DNA of 64,000 bases from positions 868,001 through 932,000 of the forward strand of contig JAEBUN010000016.1 of NCBI GenBank assembly GCA_023014365.1. The letters run 5' to 3'. How positions within the stretch are numbered: the first letter of the stretch is position 1; each line of letters begins with the position of its first letter. Under the pieces are notes generated by a model. It saw only the letters and a program-made list of their open reading frames with translations, was not told where the DNA came from and made no database searches. Position numbers and translations under genes: made by a program. The DNA comes from Lepiota brunneoincarnata (taxonomy: Eukaryota > Basidiomycota > Agaricomycetes > Agaricales > Agaricaceae). Below, piece by piece: positions 36,780 through 46,604 of this stretch.

Positions 36780-38370
36780 TTCAAGCCCTCGAAAGAAAGT
36801 CTGGTCTTAAGAGGCTAAGCATAGCTAAGACCAACACTAGCAGCAGAGCCTTCGCAATATGCAGGTGAGACTTAAAGCAGGAGACGCATTCGGGTTGTTT
36901 GGGGTTTGATGTTCAAGTTTACTCCGCTCATGCTTTCGCTGGTTCTCTAGCCAATGTCTAGTCCCTCCTGCTCGCTCCGACACCTAGCACATGCTACACA
37001 TGTAATGAGGAAGGGCCATGGAATCAAGTAGAGGTCACATCGTAAATGCCCAATTCGGGCAACGTCATACAATTAACGCATTTTGCGCCTCCTACCTAAT
37101 CCTGGCAGCCCTGCGCTCTCTGAGTCGGCATCGCTCCCGTTCTTCTTCTTCTCCTTCTTCTTCTCCTCCTTCTTCCTTTGTGCCCTGCGTTGCGCCCTGT
37201 GTTTTCTTTTCCGACCTATAAAAGATTTCCTTTCGGCCGCTCTGGTGCCGATCCAATTAGTTTCTTCATCACGACATTAGAACGATTGGAGGGATAAGTA
37301 ATAAATTGCTTAGTCGTACCTGGTGTCCCGATCTGATAGAGACTCCCTAGCTTCATCACACCATGCGTGAAAGTGATTGACGTAGGGAAAATTTAGTATA
37401 AACACATACCGCTCAGTTGTTGGTCGGTCTTCCCACCAGTCGGGGTAGAGATATGCAGATTTTGAAGGGAGTACTGCCAAACGAAGCAGCCGAAGGGTTT
37501 ATATACCCTTGTCTCGTAGGCTCAAGTGGTGCATAAGACCCGATGAGATGGTCAAATAATTCATATTATGTATTACGCACCCCTACAAGCAAGATGTCTG
37601 ACTGACGACTCCACCTCCTGTGTGATACTTGAAACGCTGGGGTCATCAAGCTCGTTGAACGCTATCCCTGATTGTCGTACGCGACATAATTATCTCAGCC
37701 AAATGATTATCTGAAAAGAACAGTATTACTGTCCAAGCTGTGGGCCACGAGATATTTGAGACACCAGTCCAATGGTCATTTTGATATGAGGAGAGTGACC
37801 AAGTTGCTAGTCGAGGATGGTATTCATCACCATCCCTTACGAGAATCTGAAAAACAATTACCTGTTCCAATTGTTTTGGGCCACACGTGCAGTTGACGCA
37901 GAGTGACAACTCCACGCAGGCCAAGGTGTAACACCAACAATGCTGCGCAAGATGTCATGCTGGGCAAGGGCACGCATTACCGTGTGTGTGTTGGAATTTC
38001 GAGCGCTCCGCTGGCTCGGATTCTCAGTTATTATTCCATTTTCATTCCTGTTTCCGATTGCTTTTATTATTTTATTTCGTTTTTAGAGTCTTATGATTAC
38101 CAGGTGTATATAATAGGTACAAACAGAGACGAACCCCCGCGCGTTTGCAACGGGGTCCCTGCTTTTCTCGCTCTGACTTCCCTAAATCCAACAGTGTGTG
38201 CATTTATTCCGAACCCGAGTGGTTCCAGGGTGAGTACTTTTACATGAGTCGGGATCAGTCTGAAAGGGGTTACGTGGTTTGTACGATGCAAAAGAAGCAC
38301 CATAACATGTGTGACAGCGAGAGTTAAATAAAGACATTAAATACCTGTTACAGACTCTCCCCCACAAATC
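36780..38370 (-). repeat. Tandem unit 1 of an unidentified gene family
   Basis: Shares with unit 3 a head block (CAAGCCCTCGAAAGAAAGTC, near 36783), the middle promoter-like part with TTTATATACC (37499-37508, a TATA box on the minus strand) and a tail block ending near CCCAAAACAATTGGAACAG. Its coding end near 37060-37180 is Lys/Glu-rich with GSDADSES. The ATG-containing segment of unit 3 reads GTGGGAAGACC here, so the start codon is lost. Likely a degenerate member. Confidence 0.6.
37140..37180. repeat. TTC/TCC triplet-rich tract
   Basis: CTT/TCC triplets, which encode the Lys/Glu-rich tail of unit 1 on the minus strand. Expansion here explains the length difference between units. Confidence 0.7.
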
Positions 38371-39915
38371 GCAGCCTTTGAGCCGGTGTCATACGATTAG
38401 CGCGCTTTGCGCTTCCAGATGTTCTGGTAGTGCCGCACTCTGAGTCAGCATCGTTTTCGCGGTCATCGTCCTCCTTCCCCGGGTTCTTCTTTCAACTCTT
38501 CTTTTGCCTCTTGCATTCCATCCCTCTTTTGTTAACAGGTGGTCTCTCGGTGGCTTTAATGGTCGCAACTGCACTTCCTTCATCACGACATCAGAACGAT
38601 CGGAAGTCTGGGATAAGTAGCAGATTATTCACCTATGCTATCCCTATCATCTGATAGGTGCTCCCAAACGTCATCATGCAGTCTATCCCTACGAGAGGAG
38701 GATGGTCGCACCATGTTCTCCCTGTTGATATGCAATCAATAAATGAATGGGTGTAGGGAATATCCAGTAACACGCACCGCTTAGTTTGTTGATCTGCCCA
38801 CCCACCAGTGAGGTAGAGATGTGCAGACTTTGAAGGGAGTGCTACCAAACCAAAGCAGGACTTATATACTGTTGTGAGGGAGGAAACGCGCTCGCGAGTG
38901 GAACTTCACACGCGCTCCCTCCCCACCATTGTGCTATCGATCCCGACAGTGTCTCGAACTCCCGAGGCATTGTGCTTCCCGGTGGCACAATGCCCTTCTC
39001 ATCTCTGCTTCCGTAGATACTCATTCTTCTCCCTTCGCGACGTATTCTAGTAGTCATAGCTAATTGTCTTCTAGGTAGTATAAAGCTCAGGTGCTCGTGC
39101 ATCTGAGGTAGTTAGTTCTCCGGACCCGCTTTTCGTCTCGATCCCTTTCTTCCGCTCTTTCGTATCTCGAACCTACTGTCTTTACTCATCTAATCATTCA
39201 CACTTGTTTGTCTCCCTTTGCTCCTGACGGACTTGAGCCCTGGCGACCGTTCCGTCGGTCCCACTCGTCTTTATTTTATCTTAGTCGCGAACGCGACTCG
39301 TTGATCTTCACTGTTGTCCTGTGGGGTCAAGTGGTGCATGAAATCCGATAAGATAATCAAAAAATTCAAATTATGTATTACGCATCCCTCACAAGTACAC
39401 CAGACCAAGATTTCTGACTGACGCCTCCACCTCTTGTGTGATAACCGAAACGCTGGGGTCATCAAGATGGTTGAATTGTTATCCCCGATTGTCATACGCG
39501 ATATAATTGCCTCAGCCAAATGATTATTATCTAAAAAGAACAGTATCACAGTCCGAGCTGTGGGTCACAAGATATTTTAAATATCAGCCCAATAGACATT
39601 CAGCTATGAGGAGAGTGACCAGGTCGCTAGTCGAGAATAGTATTCACCACCGTCCCTTACGTAACACCAACAACGCTGCGAAAGATGTTATGGGGACCGT
39701 GCGGCATTGGGTGAGCTCCATAGCTCGCCGGGCAAGGGCACGCATGACGGTGTGTATGGATCTATTCCGAAACCGGGTGGTTCCAGGGTGAGTACTTTTA
39801 ATGGATTGTAGGATGCAAAAGAAGCACCATTAGGGTATCTATGTACACAAGGACAAATACTTGTTACATATTCCCAAACATTGGGTTCGACCGAATCTCT
39901 CCTACAAATCGTGGC
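38371..39915 (-). repeat. Tandem unit 2 of the same family, split by an LTR
   Basis: Homologous to units 1 and 3 on both sides of the insertion at 38875-39310. The minus-strand reading includes KEVQLRPLKPPRDHL and an Arg-rich tail. The start ATG of unit 3 is GTG here and the acidic-tail frame has an early stop, so this unit is probably not functional. Confidence 0.65.
38875..39310. mobile_element. Solo LTR, 436 bp
   Basis: Starts TGAGGGAGGAAACGCG, ends GATCTTCA, and is flanked by CTGTTG at 38869-38874 and 39311-39316. Units 1 and 3 read straight through this point, so the insertion is recent relative to the unit duplication. It contains a TATA-like GTATAAAG and a T/C-rich leader typical of an LTR U3/R region. 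No internal sequence remains, as expected after LTR-LTR recombination. Confidence 0.85.
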
Positions 39916-41440
39916 CTTTGTAAAAAGCAAGCCCTCGAAAGAAAGTCTAGCCCTAAGAGGCTAGGCTTAGCTAAGACCAACACTAGCAGCAGATCCTTCT
40001 GAATATGCGGGTGGGACTTAAAGCAGGAGATGCATTCGGGTTGTATGGGGTTTGATGTACAAGTTTACTTCGCTCGTCTTTTCACTGGTTCTCTGGCCAT
40101 GAAATCAAGGAGTAAGTAGAGGTTACACTATAAATGCTCAATTCAGCCAATATTATACAATTAGCGCGTTTCGCGCTTCCCACTCTTCTTGAGATTCCCG
40201 GGAATGCTGCCCTCTGAGTCGGCATCGTTTTCGCTGCCATCGTCCTTCCCCGGCTTCTTTTTACGCTTCTTTTTCCTCTTGCCTTCCATCCAGAGTCTGT
40301 TACGAGTTGCTTTCTTGGTGACTTTAATGGTCGAAGCTGAACTTCCTTCATCACGGCATCAGAACGATCGGAAGTCTGGGATAAGTAGCAGATTATTCAC
40401 CTGTGCTATTCCCGTCCTCTGATAGGAACTCCAAAACTTCATCACGCCATTAGCGAAAATGATTAGGGAACAGAATAATTCAGCCATACAAGAGGAGTCT
40501 GGGTTTCGCGCGTTCGTCCTGTTGATACGCAATCAATAAATGAATGGGCGTAGGGGAGATTCCGTAACATGCACCGCTTAGTTGTTGATCGGCCCATCCA
40601 CCAGTGGGGATAGAGACGTGCAGATTTTAAAGGGAGTGCTACCAAACCAAGGCAGCTGGAGGGTTTATATACCGTTGTCCCGTAGGCCCAAGTGATGTAT
40701 AAGACCCGATAAGGATGGTCCAATAATTCAAATTATGTATTACGCACCCCTGCTCTGTTGGGGTACTGCTCTGTCACATCAGGGTGCTGAGCACTGCAGT
40801 GCGCGGTGAATGTATGCACACACCTCTCAATATCGCGACGGCATCCTCAGATAGGCGTTAATATTCAGATGAACGGCATGCAAGTTCTTCTGCAGAAGGG
40901 AAGCTTGAGGAGGTCAGGTAGACGATTTGGCATCAGAAGTAAGCCAGATCAAGATTTCCGACTGACTCTTCAGCCTCTTGTATGGTACTCGAAATGTTGG
41001 GGTCATTCAAGATGGCTGAATGCTAGACATAATTGTCTCGGCAGAGTGATTATCTGATAAAAACAGTATTACTGTGGGCCACAAGATATTTTAGACATCG
41101 GCCCAATGGACATTCAGATATGGGGGGAGAGTGACCAGGTCGCTAGTTGGGGATAGTATTCATCACCGTCCCTTACGAGAATCTGAAATTCAATTACCTG
41201 TTCCAATTGTTTTGGGCCACACGTGCAGACTGCAGTGGAGGCAGAGGGACAACTCCACGCAGGCCACGGCACAAGTACACTGACAATGCAGCGGATGATC
41301 TTATGGGAATCGTGCGGCATTGGGTGAGCTCCATAACTCACTGGGCAAGGGCACGCATGACCACGTATGTGCACCTATTCCCAGACTTTGGGTTCGTCAA
41401 CTGGCTCTCTCTCCCACAAATCGCGGCCTTTGTAAAAAGC
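39916..41440 (-). CDS. Tandem unit 3: best-preserved member of the unidentified family
   Basis: On the minus strand a TATA box (TATATAAA, about 40658-40665) precedes ATG in GGATGGGCCGATC (near 40593). A short exon ends at CTAAGCG; a 55-nt GTGCATG...CAACAG intron follows, then an exon over 40510-40410 and a basic, Lys/Arg-rich end (KRKKKRKKKPGK, then GSENDADSEGS) near 40260-40170. Two frames stay open across the last part, so the true C-terminus is uncertain. The 600 bp upstream of the TATA box are also conserved among the units and include the CTCGPKQLEQ block with a GTAATTG donor. Product and role are unknown; a short basic nuclear protein or a non-coding transcript are both possible. Confidence 0.45.
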
Positions 41441-41570
41441 GCACATCGTCTATGAATATCCTTGCATCTCGCGTTCTTACTCCCACAAGAAGCCAAGTCC
41501 CAATGATATAAGTACTCACCCACCCGAAGGGGAGAGAAAGAGAAAGATAGAGAGAAAGACAAAACCAGTC

Positions 41571-42634
41571 ATGTCAAGCCACCAACCACTCCCGCAACCC
41601 CTAGGCGTCGCCGCTGCCCTCTCTTCCCTCCCACCCACCCGTACCATCCTCTCCACCTTCACTCTCACCAACCGCGTAGCCCTCATCACCGGTGCCCACC
41701 GTGGCATCGGCCTCGAACTCGCACTCGCCCTAGCCGAAGCCGGCGCCACTGTCTACTGCCTCGACCTACCCCCTACCCCTGGCCCCGATTGGCTCAAAGT
41801 CCAAGCCTACGCTGCGTCCCTTCCGGATATAGATCCTGGGGTGAAGGGTAGTAAAGGTAAATTGGAGTATGTGAATGGGGATGTGACGGATCAAAAGGCG
41901 ATGTGGAATATCGCGGAGGAGATTGTGAAGAAGGAGGGGAGGTTGGATGTGTGTGTTGCTAATGCGGGTATATTGAGGGGTGAGGAATGTTTAGAGTACC
42001 GTGCTGAGGAATTCCGTAAGGTTTGATCTTTTTTTTGATTTTCCTGCTGCGACTGTGATTCACTTTACTTTTTACTTCCTTTGGTTAGCTGATGGACGTG
42101 AACGTCGACGGTGTGCTGTTCACTGCACAAGCCGCCGGTCGTCAGATGGAGAAACTCGGTATTCCGGGGAGTATCATCCTGATCGCCAGCATGAGTGGGA
42201 GTATCACCAACTTTGGACAACACTGGGTTGCGTATAATACTAGTAAATCTGCCGTCATCCAGATGGCACGTTCGATGGCTTGTGAGCTTGGGCGAAAGAA
42301 GATTCGAGTGAACAGCGTTAGCCCTGGTTATATATACACTCAGTGAGTTTGTTTCTTTTCTCCCTTGTACTCTCGCCGATCCTATGCATGGAAAGGATGA
42401 CGAAGGATTTCTTGGATCCGAGGCCGGATCTGATGAAACAGTGGTCGGAGCAGAACCCACTCGGAAGGATTGGAAGGCCAGATGAATTGAGAGGCGTCAT
42501 GCTTTGGCTCGCGAGTGATGCATCGACGTTTTGTACTGGTAGCGAGTATGTCTCTCTCCTTTAGCGCCTCCTCTTTTCGTTTGCTCACCTGTTTTTCTAG
42601 TATAATCGTTGATGGCGGACATAGGGCGTGGTAA
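41571..42634 (+). CDS. Short-chain dehydrogenase/reductase (SDR-2)
   Basis: Exons 41571-42020, 42089-42342, 42396-42545 and 42601-42634 have lengths 450, 254, 150 and 34, exactly those of SDR-1, giving 295 residues. Motifs: TGAHRGIG (40-47), VANAG (129-133), VNVDGV with Asn155, Ser184 in LIASMSGS, YNTSK (Tyr199, Lys203) and the ending DGGHRAW. All residues needed for an active NAD(P)-dependent oxidoreductase are there. Codon use is more GC-rich in exon 1 than in SDR-1. Introns sit at the same codons and phases. Substrate is unknown; a polyol or sugar-alcohol reductase role is inference from family style. Its 3' end faces the eIF2-alpha gene, 128 bp apart. Confidence 0.93.
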
Positions 42635-42762
42635 GCCTAAGATACATGTTTTGAATAGAATCAAGTCTATTGGCCACTTGAATCCCGTTGTTCAGGTCCA
42701 CATTCTAGTAAATGAGCAGAGTTTTATTATAAGACGAGGCGTAATCTTGGGACCCTCGATAT

Positions 42763-44061
42763 CTACTCTTCCTCGTCCTCATCTCCAGAAACTTCTGCGT
42801 TTTCTTGCCCTGCCTTGGCCATGAGTTGAGCCAGATCTTGTTCTTCGGTTTCCGAAACGGCTTTTGGCTTGAGAGGATATCAGATAGAAGGAAAAGCTAG
42901 TTTCATGGGGCATGTTCACCTTCATCTTGACAAGGAGAGCTCCCCCCTGATCTTCGATCGTACTCTGGATAGACTCGATCGCCCGCTCCAGCCGTTCCAA
43001 GGCGGCATACTGGGCCAGCGGATTAGAATAAATAACCTTGTCACAAAAACTAGTTCCATACCTTGTCTGTAGCATTCGTGCTCAGGACGTAGAGAGGAGG
43101 AGCGACCAGTTTTGCCTTGATAGGAACGGCCTCGGTTGTCTGCTTTTCACCCGCTCTGAGAGCCTTCTTGATGGCATCGATGCCTGCAGGGGTGTAGCAC
43201 GTAAGCTCAATATCCGCCCGCAGCTTGATTGGCTGTGGTGTCAAACGGCGTGCGATGGTCGTAGTCAACAGCGATAGCGTCGTCTGAGGGACCGGTTCGG
43301 GCAAGGACGACCACACATTTTCCGGCTCACTAGCTGCGCATCAGGCAAAGTCCATGAAACACTAAAGCGACCCCTCCACTCACGTTAAAACAAGCTTGAA
43401 AGCATCATACGGGTGCCCATATTTCTTTCCAAGGGGCCATGCAACGGTCTCATACAACCGCTCTAGCTTTTCCTCCTCGTTCGCACCCCCGGCACCCAAT
43501 GGTACATCGGCATCCATACCGGCACCCACGATCCCTCCATCCTCCTCTTCCGCTGCCGCCGCCCCATGTTGCCTCGCTTTGCGTGCTGCCTTTTTGGATT
43601 CTTGTGCCTGCACACTGTTCTCGATGGTGGCTGCGAGGGGCTCGCCGTTGGCATCAAGTGTGGGAAGCTTGGAAGCGACATGTCTGAGGATGGATGCAAC
43701 GGTTTTAGATTTCATGAAGCGTTCTTCGCATTTGACGATGTCTTCGGGTGAGACGCGGCGTTTGGAGAGGTCGATATAACCTTTTTCCTTGTCGACACGG
43801 AGGACAACAACGACCTCGTTGCGACCTACGCGGATGAGTTTTTGTACGGAGCGGATGCGACGACGGGAGAGTTCTGAGAGGAGGATCATGCCCTCTGTGT
43901 TATCATATTCGAGCTGTAGGAGAGAACGATGAAGGCAAGTTATTTGGTTGACGGAGAGAGGTACTTGCTAGTTTGACGTAGGCACCCATTTCCGCGATCT
44001 GGCGGACCTGTACCATGACGAGTTCATCGACTTCGGGGTACTTCTGTTCGTAGTATCGCAT
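42763..44061 (-). CDS. SUI2: Translation initiation factor eIF2 alpha subunit
   Basis: Five exons (44061-43969, 43913-43384, 43329-43062, 43009-42920, 42867-42763) give 361 residues in frame. It starts [20 protein letters not shown]. The S1 domain has [12 protein letters not shown], whose Ser47 is the counterpart of the stress-kinase site Ser51, then [20 protein letters not shown]. The C-terminal domain has [31 protein letters not shown] and an acidic end. eIF2 brings initiator tRNA to the ribosome; phosphorylation of this Ser by Gcn2 shuts down translation. Two oddities: intron 1 uses a GC donor (GCAAGT), since no GT donor keeps the frame, and residues about 115-178 are an Ala/Gly/Glu-rich insertion absent from the human protein, making it about 50 residues longer than usual. 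Confidence 0.95.
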
Positions 44062-44099
44062 TGTGTTGTGTTATCACACTCGAGGAGAGACTATATCGG

Positions 44100-45470
44100 G
44101 CAAACACGTGATTTATTTTATTTCACTAAATACTGGAAGCAACAACTCCGCTTCAAGGTTTTGTTGTTTCCTTAGGCGGCTCCTCGGGTATTTGGCTTAG
44201 TGCCGGAGGGCGCCGCCTCTGCGCCGGTTTTTTGGTCTCTGCTGGTTTGTTTGGCATGCTTCCCGCTTTTTTCCTTGGCTTCGGGACACTGTCGTTCTTG
44301 AGATTTGGGTTCATGGGGGGCAAGGGGGGAGGGAATTTGGTGTGCGGAACGCTGTTGATTTCCAAACCAATAAATTAATGGACATAGGGAACGTCGATCG
44401 CATGCAAGTACCTTTTTAGGGACAAATAGTGAGTGTAGAGGTCTCGTGTATAGATTTTAGAAGATACAAGTGCGGTGGGTTGCTTTCCCGACCTGATGCA
44501 GTGCCAACAACAGAACTGAAGAGCTGTTATATGCAATCCATCGGCAGGACCAATATGGTTTCGGAGCTACTTGAAACCTATTTGAAATGCCGCAGAGTGC
44601 CCTGACAATCGAGTGATACACGGTTCAAGACGGTAATATAACCGTTCCCGACCCTTGTGGGGTGTTACATGAGTGGAGGTCATTAGATTCGCCTCAGACC
44701 CTATCAGATTTATGATGTTATTTACCCGAACATACCGAGATGATGATATCAGAACGATGGTATCATTACTTGAAGCGAGTCTCCGAGCGTGACAACTTGG
44801 CGAAAAAACAGGGTCATTCCTTCGTCGCAATTGTCTCTCTGGACGATCCAAGTTCTCGGCGTTTCGAGATCCGCTGATTCCAATGATATATACGACCTTT
44901 TTCGAAAAACTATGCTATTCTATGCATTGCCTCACTTCTGAGATCCACAACCCGGGTTTGCAGGGTCAGAATGCCTGAATTGAAGCGGCTGAGCAGATGT
45001 GTATGCAACCGTGCCAGAGATGTTTGGGAAGAGGGAGCCCAAGGACTCTGGGTAAAACACGTCTATATTGTCTACGACGAAATACGCTTAAGTCGACGAG
45101 GCTGGCTAGCCGACCCATCAAGTCAGGTGCGCGAATAAATATGCAGGATCCATTCCAGCCTTGATCTGATTATGATTTCCCTATCATCACCAAATCCTCA
45201 TTTCTATTGTGACTCATCGCGGTCTCTGATTTGAGACTCCCGCTTCGGGGATCCACACTGTAACCGCCAAACGTGATAACCGATGGTTCCATACTACCAC
45301 ATTCACGCTACTACACCCGGTATTGATTATTAGCAGCTTCCAAATGCCTCAACATGGAACGAAACCATCGGTCCACCCCTTAAGAGAACAACACGCGGCT
45401 GTCGGATCGTCTTGCGAACAGCAGCCACAAATGGATACGTCCCGCAAACTTACAGCCCAACCAACCAGTG
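44100..45470 (-). CDS. Possible fifth relative of the small-gene family
   Basis: Near 44400-44340 a GTACTTGCATGCG...ATTTATTGGTTTGG...ATCAACAG intron matches the intron of unit 3 in form. The following exon codes a basic, Pro/Lys-rich tail (VPKPRKKAGSMPNKPAETKK) ending at 44153, about 52 residues from an ATG in frame. Upstream a GCATATAACAG TATA-like element lies near 44530. The rest of the region has short frames only. The relation rests on the intron and layout, not on protein identity. Confidence 0.3.
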
Positions 45471-45475
45471 AGAGA

Positions 45476-45760
45476 TCAACACATCACAGTAAATAAATAA
45501 ACATGCATACCCGTAACAGCCATTGCATCCTCGGCCAATGCAATTTCACCTCTGATCAGGTCCTCCGAATCCGCATGGGTTTGATGAGTTCCGACAACCG
45601 GAAAGGCACGAGCATGACTTGCATTCTTGGCACTACTCGACGGGCCTGCCTCTGCTCCCTTGTGCTCGTCAGCGGAGCTTGAGTGTTTCTCGGTTCCCGA
45701 CCCGGTGCCGTCGTCAAGGGATTCACTATCGGGGGTGGATCTAGGGGCGGTTGCACCCAT
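45476..45760 (-). CDS. Ser/Glu-rich hypothetical fragment
   Basis: An 80-residue Ser/Thr/Glu-rich N-terminus (MGATAPRSTPDSES, then GEIALAEDAMAVTG) starts at the ATG at 45760 and ends near a GTATGC donor-like site. No downstream exon could be found, so this may be a fragment or the first exon of a gene I could not follow. Confidence 0.25.
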   Translation of the reverse strand: MGATAPRSTPDSESLDDGTGSGTEKHSSSADEHKGAEAGPSSSAKNASHARAFPVVGTHQTHADSEDLIRGEIALAEDAMAVTGMHVYLFTVMC

Positions 45761-45808
45761 GATGAAGATATGGATGGGGATGTTGGGATGAGAGCATCAA
45801 ATAAAATG

Positions 45809-46522
45809 ACCATGTCACATAGACTAGTCCCATACCTTGTCTGTAGTGTTCATGTTCAAGATGTAGAGAGGAGGATCGACCGTTTTGCCTTGATAGGAAC
45901 GACCTCAGCTGTCTGCTTTTCACCCGCTCTGAGAGCCTTCTTGATGGCATCGATGCCTGCAGGGGTGTAGCATGTAAGCTCAAAATCCGCCCGCAGCATG
46001 ATTGGCTGTGGTGTCAAACGGCGTGCGATGGTCGTAGTCAACAGCGATAGTGTCGTCTGAGGGACCGGTTCGGGCAAGGAGGACCACACATTTTGGGCTC
46101 ACCAGCGACACATATCAGGCAAATCCCTGGAGCACAAAAGCGACCCAGAACAAGCTTGAAGGCATCATACGGGTGCCTGTATTAATTTCCAAGACACCAA
46201 GCAATGGTCCCGGTATGTAACCCGCCATCTTACCGTTAACCGTATTAGTGTACACATTGATGTGGGGATGCTACCCTGTTATATATAGGACCTAGATACA
46301 CATGTAAACATAGTTCTTCCATTCTGAAATACAAATACCATGTAGATTCTTCTGCTGTGCAACTACATGTAAGACCACCCTGTAACCCTACCAGGTTTCA
46401 CAATACAACTGCCCCAGTCTTTCCCCCTCATTCACACCCTTGGCACTCAATGGCACATCAGCACCCACACCAACACCCATGATCCCTCTATCCTCCTCTT
46501 CTGTTGTTGCTGCCCCATGTTG
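45809..46522 (-). pseudogene. Partial eIF2-alpha pseudogene
   Basis: A clear partial copy of the gene at 42.8-44.1 kb: intron 3 remnant, exon 3 ([35 protein letters not shown], then loss of frame after PIKAK) and part of exon 2 including the Ala/Glu-rich insertion. Introns are retained, so it arose by DNA duplication, not reverse transcription. Exons 1, 4 and 5 are missing. An LTR-like insertion at 46216-46400 breaks the exon-2 part and the Tc1 element begins just after its right end. Confidence 0.9.
46216..46400. mobile_element. Solo-LTR-like insertion, 185 bp
   Basis: Starts TGTAACCCGCC, ends AGGTTTCA, has TG...CA ends and a TATATATAGG element. It interrupts the eIF2-alpha pseudogene exactly where the true gene has TCATA; flanks CGGTA and CAATA could be a worn 5-bp duplication of that site. 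Confidence 0.55.
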
Positions 46523-46604
46523 TAAGAATAAAGAACTACAAGCATGAGTGAAAGCATAACCATAGTTTCTAAGCTGTAAGTGCTTACCTCAGTCACTTGC
46601 TATA

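Noticed and set aside
43396..43779. Plus-strand ORF of 127 codons
   Set aside because: Shadow of eIF2-alpha exon 2, which has full homology on the minus strand.
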